Assembly (NCBI RefSeq): GCF_009696465.1
Contig: NZ_VULX01000003.1
Span: 62,001-126,000 of the forward strand
Reading direction: 5' to 3'
DNA from: Inconstantimicrobium porci
GTDB taxonomy: Bacteria; Bacillota; Clostridia; Clostridiales; Clostridiaceae
DNA: 64,000 nucleotides
Below, one piece after another: positions 26,683 through 33,654 of the stretch; position 1 is the first letter of the stretch; every line of letters starts with the position of its first letter. Made by a program: the position numbers and the translations under genes. The notes below the pieces were generated by a model that worked only from the letters and a program-made list of their open reading frames with translations, did not search any database and was not told where the DNA came from.

Positions 26683-27225
26683 ATGAAAAAGTTACTTGTA
26701 GTTGTAGATTATCAGAATGATTTTGTAGATGGATCATTGGGATTTGAGAAAGCAGCCACTTTAGAAAAGGGTATCGTTACTAAAATCCAACAGTATTTGA
26801 ATGAGGGTCATAGTGTTTTATTTACCTATGATACTCATCATGAAGATTATTTGAATACTAGGGAAGGTAAGAAACTCTCTGTACTTCATTGTGTTGAAGG
26901 TACTTATGGACATGAATTGTATGGAAAACTTAATCAATATAAAGATGCAGAAAATACTATTCATATAAACAAATTTTCTTTTGGAATGTCATCTGAAAAC
27001 ATTGAAGAGTTATCAAATCAGATTGGTAGCAATGTTGATGAAATAGAGATAGTTGGAGTAGTTACCAATATGTGTGTAATCAGCAATGTTGTAGTACTAC
27101 AGTCTCAATATATGAACGCAGAAATTATAGTAGATGCATCTTTATGTGCAAGTTTTGATGATGAACTTCATGAAAAGGCTCTTGATGTTATGTCAGCAAT
27201 GCAGGTTAAAGTAATAAATAGGTAA
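26683..27225 (+). CDS. Cysteine hydrolase, nicotinamidase-like (isochorismatase fold)
   Basis: The 180-residue protein has the catalytic triad pattern of the isochorismatase-like hydrolases: Asp9 in VVVDYQNDFVDGS, a Lys in INKFSF, and the nucleophile Cys in VGVVTNMCVIS with its preceding cis-peptide. Metal ligands DTHHEDY fit nicotinamidase (PncA), which turns nicotinamide into nicotinate for NAD salvage. AGGAGAG supports the start. It lies between glycerate kinase and a DUF488 gene, 14 bases ahead of the latter. Confidence 0.87.
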   Translation: MKKLLVVVDYQNDFVDGSLGFEKAATLEKGIVTKIQQYLNEGHSVLFTYDTHHEDYLNTREGKKLSVLHCVEGTYGHELYGKLNQYKDAENTIHINKFSFGMSSENIEELSNQIGSNVDEIEIVGVVTNMCVISNVVVLQSQYMNAEIIVDASLCASFDDELHEKALDVMSAMQVKVINR

Positions 27226-27239
27226 GGATTATACTGAAA

Positions 27240-27857
27240 TTGTCGGAAATTTATACCATAGGACATTCTAATTATTCTTTTGATAAACTTGTAGAAATGC
27301 TAAAAAAGTATGAAGTTAACTGTGTCATTGATATAAGAGCTGTTCCGTATTCAAAATACAATGATCATTTTGATAAGGAAATAATAAAGTATTCTTTAAA
27401 TAAGGCAGGATTAACATATATTTATATGGGTTATGAATTTGGCGCAAAAAGAGATAATAGATCCACATATAATGAAATGGGATACTGTGACTTTAATAAG
27501 CTGATATTTGATGATCAATTCTTAAAAGGCATAGATAGATTGAAAAAAGGGTTACAGAAAGGATATAAAATAGCACTGCTTGGTGCAATGAAGGAACCGA
27601 TAAGATGTCCAAGGAGCATTCTTCTTGGAAGATATCTTGAGGATATAGGAATTAGAGTTAAACATATTGTTCATAGCGGGGAAATTAAGACTCAGGTAGA
27701 AATAGAACACATGCTTCTTGAAAAGTATTTTCCAGACAGAAATCAGATTACTATTGAGGATCTAATTGGAACGAAAAGAACTGAAAAAGAAATGATTGAG
27801 GAAGGTTACAGGATTGCAAACAAAGAAATAGGATATAGATTGGAACACAAAAAGTAA
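27240..27857 (+). CDS. DUF488 family protein
   Basis: The 205-residue protein shows the DUF488 hallmarks: an IYTIGHSNYSFDKLVEML start, VIDIRAVPYSKYNDHF, YMGYEFGA, and a C-terminal CPRSILLGRYL / VKHIVHSG segment. The family has unknown biochemical function; conserved Cys and Arg residues have led to suggestions of a catalytic role. It starts at TTG 27240, with AAGGA about 12 bases upstream, so translation may be weak or coupled to the upstream gene. A terminator follows. Confidence 0.85.
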   Translation: MSEIYTIGHSNYSFDKLVEMLKKYEVNCVIDIRAVPYSKYNDHFDKEIIKYSLNKAGLTYIYMGYEFGAKRDNRSTYNEMGYCDFNKLIFDDQFLKGIDRLKKGLQKGYKIALLGAMKEPIRCPRSILLGRYLEDIGIRVKHIVHSGEIKTQVEIEHMLLEKYFPDRNQITIEDLIGTKRTEKEMIEEGYRIANKEIGYRLEHKK

Positions 27858-27872
27858 GTATTAAAATAAAAA

Positions 27873-27903
27873 GGCTTCTGTATTAAATGCAGAAGCTTTT
27901 TTT
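27873..27903 (+). terminator. Terminator after DUF488 gene
   Basis: The stem GGCTTCTG / CAGAAGCT is followed by TTTTTTT. Confidence 0.85.
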
Positions 27904-28005
27904 ACATGCATATAACAAACAATAATGTAAAATGTTTGCCACTGTATAGACAAATTCAAGAAAAGATTGTAATATATAATTATGAAATTAATGGGGGACG
28001 ATATT

Positions 28006-28272
28006 GTGGTAAAATTAGAAAGGTATATCGATGAAAATGGTATAATTAATGTATGGCCTAAAAAGCATGAAGCAAAGGAAGCTGTTTTACAGTATTTGAG
28101 TACTAAGTTTGAAGAAGACAGGGACTATACTGAAAAAGAAGTAAACAGCATTATTGATAAATATCATAGCTTTAATGATTATTTTCTGCTTAGAAGAGGG
28201 CTTATCGATTATAAGATGCTGAAGAGAACAAGAGATGGTTCTAGGTATTGGAAAGAACAAATGGAGGAATAA
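28006..28272 (+). CDS. DUF2087 domain protein, short
   Basis: The 88-residue protein (from GTG 28006) is essentially one DUF2087 domain: IDENGIINVWPKKHEAK, LSTKFEEDRDYTEKEVN and the final LLRRGLIDYKMLKRTRDGSRYW. The GTG is preferred because GGGGGAC lies 6-7 bases upstream; the in-frame ATG at 27982 has no ribosome site. DUF2087 often follows HTH domains in transcription regulators. The next gene, 2 bases downstream, encodes a second DUF2087 domain fused to an HTH. The pair looks like a regulatory unit in which this protein may modulate the larger one. Confidence 0.82.
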   Translation: MVKLERYIDENGIINVWPKKHEAKEAVLQYLSTKFEEDRDYTEKEVNSIIDKYHSFNDYFLLRRGLIDYKMLKRTRDGSRYWKEQMEE

Positions 28273-28274
28273 AT

Positions 28275-29042
28275 ATGTATAAGGATAATGAAAGATTCTG
28301 GAATTCATCGGTTGATGATATAAAAAAAGGTTACAGTGAAGATGACAACAGTTATACATGTCTTATATGCAATAAAAAATTTATTAAAGGTAGAATATAC
28401 AAATATGTTGATGAACTATATGATTCAAAAAAGTCAGTAGAAATTCATATTCAAAAAGAGCACAAGTCTATGCTTGAGTATCTTTTAAGTATGAATTCAA
28501 GTTTTACTGGTCTTTCAGCTGTTCAGACTGAAATTATAAAGATGTTTGCGCAGAACATTTCAGATAAAGAGATAGCTACAAAATTAGATGTTGCGCAGTC
28601 AACAATTAGAAATCATCGATACAAACTTAGAGAAAAAGAAAAGCAGGCTAAGATATTCTTATCTATAATGCAGCTTTTATCAGAGGATACTAAGGAAGGT
28701 ATCAATATTCTTGATAATGGCTTTATATGTGATGCTCATAAAACAGCTACTACATTAGATGATAGATTTAATATTACTGATGTTGAAAAAACAAAAGTAA
28801 AGGCATCTTATTTTAATAAAGATGGTACATTAAAGAATTACCCATCAAAAGAGAAGAAGAAGATAATAATTCTTGAAAAAATCTGCGAAAGCTTTGAAAA
28901 GAATAAAAATTATAATGAGCAGCAGGTCAACGAAATAATAGAAAGGATATATAAAGATTATGCTACAGTACGAAGAGCTTTGATCGAATATGGATTCTTA
29001 GGAAGAAGCACAGATTGCTCAGTGTACTATCTAAAAATATAG
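28275..29042 (+). CDS. LuxR-type HTH regulator with zinc-finger-like N-terminus and DUF2087
   Basis: The 255-residue protein starts at ATG 28275 (GGAGGA 6 bases upstream, inside the end of the previous gene). Three parts are visible. Residues ~25-68 hold CLIC ... HIQKEH, a C2H2 zinc-finger-like spacing. Residues ~80-128 form a LuxR-type helix-turn-helix (LSAVQTEIIKMFAQNISDKE, then IATKLDVAQSTIRNHRYKLR). Residues ~175-255 form a DUF2087 domain (YFNKDGTLKNYPSKEKKK, VRRALIEYGFLGR). It should bind DNA; the signal is unknown. The hairpin at 29057-29078 follows the stop. Confidence 0.82.
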   Translation: MYKDNERFWNSSVDDIKKGYSEDDNSYTCLICNKKFIKGRIYKYVDELYDSKKSVEIHIQKEHKSMLEYLLSMNSSFTGLSAVQTEIIKMFAQNISDKEIATKLDVAQSTIRNHRYKLREKEKQAKIFLSIMQLLSEDTKEGINILDNGFICDAHKTATTLDDRFNITDVEKTKVKASYFNKDGTLKNYPSKEKKKIIILEKICESFEKNKNYNEQQVNEIIERIYKDYATVRRALIEYGFLGRSTDCSVYYLKI

Positions 29043-29056
29043 AATTAAATTATTTT

Positions 29057-29078
29057 GAAACTCCTTTAATGGAGTTTC
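29057..29078. terminator. Hairpin between convergent genes
   Basis: The stem GAAACTCC / GGAGTTTC lies between the DUF2087 regulator and the convergent thioredoxin-like gene. No strong U tract follows, so this is a likely but weak terminator. Confidence 0.5.
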
Positions 29079-29114
29079 ATTCATAATTCATCATTTTGTA
29101 ATATTCATTCAGAA

Positions 29115-29696
29115 TTAATCTTGAGGGGATGAAGATTCAGATTTATATGGCAGCTTTGTTTTATCAAATGAAATATAATTGTTCTGTTCTGTTCCAAGAA
29201 TCAATTCAATAAGTTCGTCTAAAAGAATGTCATTAAATTCACCATTTCTAAAGTCTGTAATGATGCTGTCAGCATCTTCTCTAAATTGTACATCTGATAA
29301 GATTTTTTTAAAAGCCACAGGAAATTCACAGTATTTTGAGATAACATTGCTATTAGTGTCCATATTAATAAATGTAGGTATTTTGGATTCACTAAGACAT
29401 TTGTTTAAGAAATCTTTATGTTCTTCTATATCATAAAAGTTAATATGTATATTAGGATTAATTTTGCTTATCTCTACAAGTATAGGAGTTGCAGTAGCGG
29501 CATCAGGGCATCTTGATGACGAGAAGACTGCTATATTTGTTTCTATATTTATACTTAATATTTTATCGAGAATTTTATCTTTAGAATTGTTAAAATAACT
29601 GATCTGTTGGGATTCCTTATGAACAATCATATCAAGATTTTCTTTCGATGCTTTGGCTTTGAAAGAATTATAATCAATGCTTTTTCCTAAAATCAT
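29115..29696 (-). CDS. Thioredoxin-fold protein with single active-site cysteine
   Basis: The 193-residue protein has a thioredoxin-like core (NIAVFSSSRCPDAATATPIL, then a SKIPTFINMDTN cis-Pro-like segment). The active site reads S-R-C-P rather than CxxC, so only one Cys is present in the usual place. This resembles the monothiol thioredoxin-like proteins of Firmicutes. No signal peptide is visible, so it is cytoplasmic. AGGAGG lies before the ATG at 29696. It is monocistronic; reduction of a protein disulfide by a two-Cys mechanism seems unlikely. Confidence 0.72.
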   Translation of the reverse strand: MILGKSIDYNSFKAKASKENLDMIVHKESQQISYFNNSKDKILDKILSINIETNIAVFSSSRCPDAATATPILVEISKINPNIHINFYDIEEHKDFLNKCLSESKIPTFINMDTNSNVISKYCEFPVAFKKILSDVQFREDADSIITDFRNGEFNDILLDELIELILGTEQNNYISFDKTKLPYKSESSSPQD

Positions 29697-29741
29697 TTTA
29701 AACCTCCTAATATTTAAATTAAGATTAGTCTACTGTATTTG

Positions 29742-29768
29742 CTCTAATATTGCAATTTAATATTAGAG
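29742..29768. promoter_or_regulatory. Perfect inverted repeat upstream of thioredoxin-like gene
   Basis: CTCTAATATT (29742-29751) and AATATTAGAG (29759-29768) form a 10-bp perfect inverted repeat with a 7-base spacer, 46 bases upstream of the leftward gene start. It is a candidate operator. The rest of 29769-29967 is AT-rich with no recognised element. Confidence 0.4.
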
Positions 29769-29967
29769 ACAAGTGAATACAGATTTATTATATATCGACA
29801 AAATATTTGAAATATATCCTGCATATTCGACATAAAAATGCAAGAAATAAATAAGAAAACGTTATCTTTTAATCAAAAGCAAAGATAATTATAAAATTGT
29901 TAATAATTTCCATAGAATTATAATTAAATTTAATGTATAATTATAAAAAACAGATGAAATGAATTGA

Positions 29968-30330
29968 AAAACAATAGCATTAATTGGGATTTTAATAATT
30001 ATTATAGGATTTGCACTGAATCTTAATACTATAGCAGTAGTTATTAGTGCGGGTATTGCAACTGGATTAGTTGCAGATATGAGTATTTTTGAAATACTTA
30101 ATACTTTAGGAGAAACGTTTATTGCTAAAAGAGAAATGTGTTTATATTTATTAACACTTCCTGTAATCGGATTATGTGAAAGATATGGACTTAAAGAAAA
30201 GGCAATTATGCTTATTAAAAAGGCAAAAGGATTATCAACTGGTAAGTTGCTAACTGGATACTTATTCATTAGAGAGGTTTCATCAGCAGTATCTGTGAAA
30301 GATAGTGTAAAGTTTCGTATGAAAAAATAA
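29968..30330 (+). pseudogene. DUF969 (5-oxoproline transporter subunit) fragment
   Basis: In one frame the sequence encodes TIALIGILIIIIGFALNLNT, IAVVISAGIATGLVA, LLTLPVIGLCERYG and LLTGYLFIREVSSA, matching the first ~110 residues of DUF969 membrane proteins, which pair with DUF979 as a 5-oxoproline (pyroglutamate) uptake system usually encoded beside pcp. A TGA directly precedes the expected start and no proper start codon with ribosome site exists in frame; the first Met is at 30079. Coding similarity is lost near 30298 and a stop follows at 30328. The second half, and all of DUF979, are missing, with a transposase remnant in their place. pcp follows at 31591. Confidence 0.8.
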
Positions 30331-30411
30331 AGAAGAAATATTTCTTACTTATTTTAGAAATATGAACTTAATCTTTCATTTGATTTTTAAAATTGAATAT
30401 AGCAAATAGGC

Positions 30412-30429
30412 CTTCGGTGACGGAGGCAA
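30412..30429. other. GC-rich hairpin near edge of the transposase remnant
   Basis: GCCTTC-GGTGAC-GGAGGC forms a 6-bp stem with a hexaloop in otherwise AT-rich DNA. No U tract follows on the plus strand. It may mark the end of the mobile element. Confidence 0.35.
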
Positions 30430-30462
30430 AAAATAACAATAAATATTTAGTTAAATTACTTG

Positions 30463-31410
30463 TCAGGAAGCATCTGATTCTTGCATTTGAAGAATTGTCT
30501 GTTGACCTAAGCTAATGAGTATCTGCCATTTAGCAGGCATGTTTTCGGCAAACTCAAACTCTTTAAGCTCATTTAAAGGCTTCCAGTAATTATAAGGATG
30601 AGGTCTTAAAAAGTTGTAATATGCAGTCCATAAAGAAAAACCGTAAAGGGCACCGTCATCACTGCCGTATCCGCAAGTAACACGATAGGATGATTTGAAA
30701 GTCCTGTTTAATCGCTCAACAACTTGTTTTACCCATCTGAATTCTGTTGAGACAGGATCATCATTTGTTAATCCAATGACTTGGGTTAGATTAAAGATTT
30801 TATCTTCTTCCAATTCAAATTGCTGCTTTGCTAATGGATACGCACTATAGCCATCAGCAATGAACTTAAGAGTTTTGTTTGGGAAGTTTTTAATTAAATT
30901 AGCAAGATAGTATGAACACTTATTATTTGTGCATTTATGTACTTTAAAATGTTTTCGTTCCTTACGTTCCGTAAGCGTCGAGCCACAGTATGGACATTTA
31001 AAAACTAAAGGCTTAGTAACAAAATTAGACTCTTGAAATGCAGTACCATAAACTTTGCATTGATACTGGCCTTTACTACCATTGTTATCATAGATGTATT
31101 CATGAGTGGCACCACATTTAGGACAGACAATTTTGTGGGATATAGTTTTACCGTTACGTCTTTGGACGGGCTTGATAATTTTATTATATTTATGCTTGTA
31201 ATACGCTAAAAGCAGTTTGTAATCAACCTGCTCAAAACGTTTGATTATAGGAAGTTTATCAACTTTGAACTTTTGATATTTAGGACTGTTAGAATCATCA
31301 AATTGCATTTGTTTAAGTGGTATATGCTGAGCAATAAATCCTATAAGTTGATAAATAATTTTAATTCGATATTGATTATATATTAGTAAATAAGTTATAA
31401 TTGAATCCAC
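30463..31410 (-). CDS. IS transposase with zinc ribbons, internally deleted
   Basis: The 315-residue frame (GTG start at 31410 with GAAAGGA upstream) has an N-terminal part with two zinc ribbons (CPKCGATHEY; CPYCGS ... CTNNKC) and a C-terminal DDE part (FIADGYSAYPLA, IGLTNDD, WVKQVVERLNRTFK, TAYYNFLRPHP) of the IS240/IS6-like type found in clostridia. Relatives are about 440-460 residues; here the chain jumps from SYYLANL straight to KNFPNKTLKFIADGY. The missing ~130 residues should hold the N-terminal helix-turn-helix and the first catalytic Asp, so it is probably inactive. I could not find convincing terminal inverted repeats, so the element ends are not placed. It sits where the rest of DUF969/DUF979 should be. 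Confidence 0.8.
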   Translation of the reverse strand: MDSIITYLLIYNQYRIKIIYQLIGFIAQHIPLKQMQFDDSNSPKYQKFKVDKLPIIKRFEQVDYKLLLAYYKHKYNKIIKPVQRRNGKTISHKIVCPKCGATHEYIYDNNGSKGQYQCKVYGTAFQESNFVTKPLVFKCPYCGSTLTERKERKHFKVHKCTNNKCSYYLANLIKNFPNKTLKFIADGYSAYPLAKQQFELEEDKIFNLTQVIGLTNDDPVSTEFRWVKQVVERLNRTFKSSYRVTCGYGSDDGALYGFSLWTAYYNFLRPHPYNYWKPLNELKEFEFAENMPAKWQILISLGQQTILQMQESDAS

Positions 31411-31590
31411 AATAACGACATCCTTTCGTGTTTATTTTTGTATTGTAGGAGATTCAATTGTAACATGAAATTAGGGGGTCGTTGTTTTTTTATACAAAAA
31501 AACTTCCGAAACCTTGATATATAAATAAATTTTAAAGTAAAAAGTGTGAAGAAACTTTACACTAACTAATAAATTAAGGGAGCTGATATT

Positions 31591-32232
31591 ATGAAGGTAT
31601 TAATAACTGGTTTTGATCCGTTTGGCGGAGAAAAGATAAATCCTGCTCTAGAAGCAGTTAATGCGCTTCCAGACAACATCGCTGGAGCCGAAGTAATAAA
31701 AATAGAAATTCCTACAGTTTTCAGAAAATCATTAGAAAGAATAGAAGAAAACATAATAAAATATAATCCTGATATTGTTATTTCAGTTGGACAAGCAGGT
31801 GGAAGATTTGGTGTTACTCCTGAAAGAGTAGCAATCAATATAGATGATGCAAGAATTGAAGATAATGAAAAAAATCAGCCTTTAGATATCACTATATTTG
31901 AAGATGGCGAAAATGCATATTTCTCAAACCTTCCAATAAAAGCAATGGTTAAGGAAATGAAGGAAAATGGTATTCCAAGTGCTGTTTCAAATACTGCAGG
32001 AACTTTTGTATGTAATCATGTTATGTATGGAATACTATATATGATAGATAAAAAGTATCCTGGAGTTAAGGGCGGATTCATCCATGTTCCATATACACCA
32101 GCTCAAGTTATTGATAAGCCTGAAAAACCATCAATGTCAGTAAATGATATAGCAAAAGGATTAGAACTTTGTATCAAGGCAGCAGTAGAGAATAACGAAG
32201 ACATCAAAGTAATAGGAGGTACAATTTGCTAA
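31591..32232 (+). CDS. pcp: Pyroglutamyl (pyrrolidone-carboxylate) peptidase
   Basis: The 213-residue protein matches C15 peptidases in length and motifs: [15 protein letters not shown] at the start, catalytic Glu78 in TPERVAINI, Cys141 in [12 protein letters not shown] and His165 in GFIHVPYTP. It removes N-terminal pyroglutamate from peptides in the cytoplasm. AAGGGAG precedes the start. The stop overlaps the start of a gamma-glutamylcyclotransferase-like gene (TAATG), so the two are coupled. The broken DUF969 gene upstream would have imported the same compound, 5-oxoproline. Confidence 0.96.
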   Translation: MKVLITGFDPFGGEKINPALEAVNALPDNIAGAEVIKIEIPTVFRKSLERIEENIIKYNPDIVISVGQAGGRFGVTPERVAINIDDARIEDNEKNQPLDITIFEDGENAYFSNLPIKAMVKEMKENGIPSAVSNTAGTFVCNHVMYGILYMIDKKYPGVKGGFIHVPYTPAQVIDKPEKPSMSVNDIAKGLELCIKAAVENNEDIKVIGGTIC

Positions 32233-32657
32233 TGAGTAATATTAATATTTTTGTTTATGGAAGTTTAAGAGAAGGGTTTTACAATTATGACAAGTATCTA
32301 AAGGGAAGAGTTATCAAGATGACTCCAGCAGTTTTAAAGAACATGGATTTATATGATCTTCCATATAAGGGCTACCCAGCTATAACTAAAGGAACTGGAA
32401 TAGTTCAGGGAGAAATCTTTGAAGTTGAAAATTATGATGATACTATAAATGCTATCGATGTAATGGAAAACTTCAAGGGAGAAGGAAATCCTGAAAATGA
32501 ATATCATAAAACTTTACTTGAAGTTGAACACAAAGATGGAACTAAGGAAAAGTGTTATGTTTACTTCTATAATCCATCAATAGATGAAAGATTTGAAAAA
32601 GACGCAATATACATAGCAGACGGAGACTGGAAAAAGTTTAAGTTAGCTCAGAAATAG
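32232..32657 (+). CDS. Gamma-glutamylcyclotransferase-like (AIG2/GGCT fold) protein
   Basis: The 141-residue protein begins NIFVYGSLREGFYNYDKYL, the substrate-cavity motif of the GGCT/AIG2 fold, with a Glu in VQGEIFEVENYDD and the VMENFKGE segment. The family includes enzymes that release 5-oxoproline from gamma-glutamyl peptides. Its start overlaps the pcp stop by one base, and its product class matches pcp: both would yield pyroglutamate. That link is inference from adjacency. A strong terminator follows. Confidence 0.85.
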   Translation: MSNINIFVYGSLREGFYNYDKYLKGRVIKMTPAVLKNMDLYDLPYKGYPAITKGTGIVQGEIFEVENYDDTINAIDVMENFKGEGNPENEYHKTLLEVEHKDGTKEKCYVYFYNPSIDERFEKDAIYIADGDWKKFKLAQK

Positions 32658-32665
32658 TAGAATAT

Positions 32666-32704
32666 AGTTTCTCACAAAAAGAGTTTGTGGGAAACTTTTT
32701 TTAT
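32666..32704 (+). terminator. Terminator of the pcp operon
   Basis: The stem AGTTTCTCACAAA / TTTGTGGGAAACT is followed by TTTTTTT. Confidence 0.9.
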
Positions 32705-32760
32705 ATTAATAATATACTGCACATAGAGGTTTGGAGGCTTTGGCTTCATTAAAATATAAG

Positions 32761-32785
32761 AAACCAGCTAGCAAAACTAGCTGGT
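32761..32785 (-). terminator. Terminator of the peroxiredoxin gene
   Basis: The perfect 10-bp stem AACCAGCTAG / CTAGCTGGTT has a T-rich tail on the minus strand. Confidence 0.75.
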
Positions 32786-32864
32786 TCCATCCATAATTCT
32801 AAATTTTAAAATCTAAATTCTTAATTATTTCTAGTCTTTAAATAGTATGGAGACTCTTGTTTAT

Positions 32865-33329
32865 TTAAATATTTGTTAGTACATCATCTACATGTCCAGG
32901 TACTTTTACTTTTCTATATGCTTTTGTAATTATGCCTTCTTCGTTGATTATAAATGTACTTCTTTCGATTCCGTAACATATCTTACCAAACATTTTCTTT
33001 TCTTTCATTACATTATACATATTACATACTGTTTCATCTTCATCAGATAAAAGAATAAAAGGAAGATCATATTTAGCTATGAATTTGTCATGAGATTTTA
33101 GTGAATCTCTGCTTATGCCAAGTATCACTGTATTTTTGTTGCTTACATCATCGAAGCAGTTTTTAAAATCTTGAGCCTCAACAGAACATCCTGGTGTGTT
33201 GTCTTTAGGATAAAAGTATAATATTATCTTTTTGCCCAAGTAATCGCTTAGTTTATGTTCTTTTTTATCTGATCCATTCAAAGTAAAGTCTGGTGCTTTC
33301 ATACCTTCTTTTATTATTATATTTTTCAT
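32865..33329 (-). CDS. bcp: Thiol peroxidase of Bcp/PrxQ type
   Basis: The 154-residue protein is a peroxiredoxin: APDFTLNGSDKKEHKLSDY, ILYFYPKDNTPGCSVEAQDF with the peroxidatic Cys after TPG, and SRDSLKSHDKF. It reduces hydrogen peroxide and organic peroxides. In typical Bcp a resolving Cys sits five residues after the first; here that place is Gln, and the next Cys is ten residues on, so the recycling mechanism may differ. The start at 33329 is preferred because GGAGG lies 8 bases upstream; a Met 15 bases earlier precedes that site. Confidence 0.9.
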   Translation of the reverse strand: MKNIIIKEGMKAPDFTLNGSDKKEHKLSDYLGKKIILYFYPKDNTPGCSVEAQDFKNCFDDVSNKNTVILGISRDSLKSHDKFIAKYDLPFILLSDEDETVCNMYNVMKEKKMFGKICYGIERSTFIINEEGIITKAYRKVKVPGHVDDVLTNI

Positions 33330-33485
33330 TATGTATACCTCCATAGATTATATTGATTATTATCTAATAATTCTTATTGGTTGTAAATACAATTGATAAA
33401 AAAATAATAAATGACGAGTTATTTTGATAAGAAACATGTAAAAACTAATAAAATAAAGAAAATGCACAATAAAACTTAAAAAATA

Positions 33486-33514
33486 TTGACAAAATATCAC
33501 TCTGGTATTATTAT
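33486..33514 (+). promoter_or_regulatory. Promoter upstream of cstA
   Basis: A perfect TTGACA (33486-33491), a 17-base spacer and TATTAT (33509-33514) would give an untranslated leader of about 135 bases. The remainder of 33330-33654 is AT-rich with no recognised riboswitch. Confidence 0.7.
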
Positions 33515-33654
33515 CTAAATAATGAAATATTGGATTTGCAAAACAAAATATAATCTATATGTAAAATGTATAAAATATATCAAGTGCTAGCCGGTATATT
33601 TAGTATAAATTTATATTAAAAATAAGAAATTATTTTTACTTGGGGGTTATTATT

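Noticed and set aside
30079-30330. Treating the 83-codon frame as an intact small membrane protein
   Set aside because: It lacks a ribosome site, and similarity to DUF969 extends upstream of this Met, so it is a fragment.
32797-32822. AT-rich motif like AAATTTTAAAATCTAAATT, also seen inverted near 36181-36210
   Set aside because: In DNA this AT-rich, such a match can arise by chance; two copies with mismatches are not enough for a mobile repeat.
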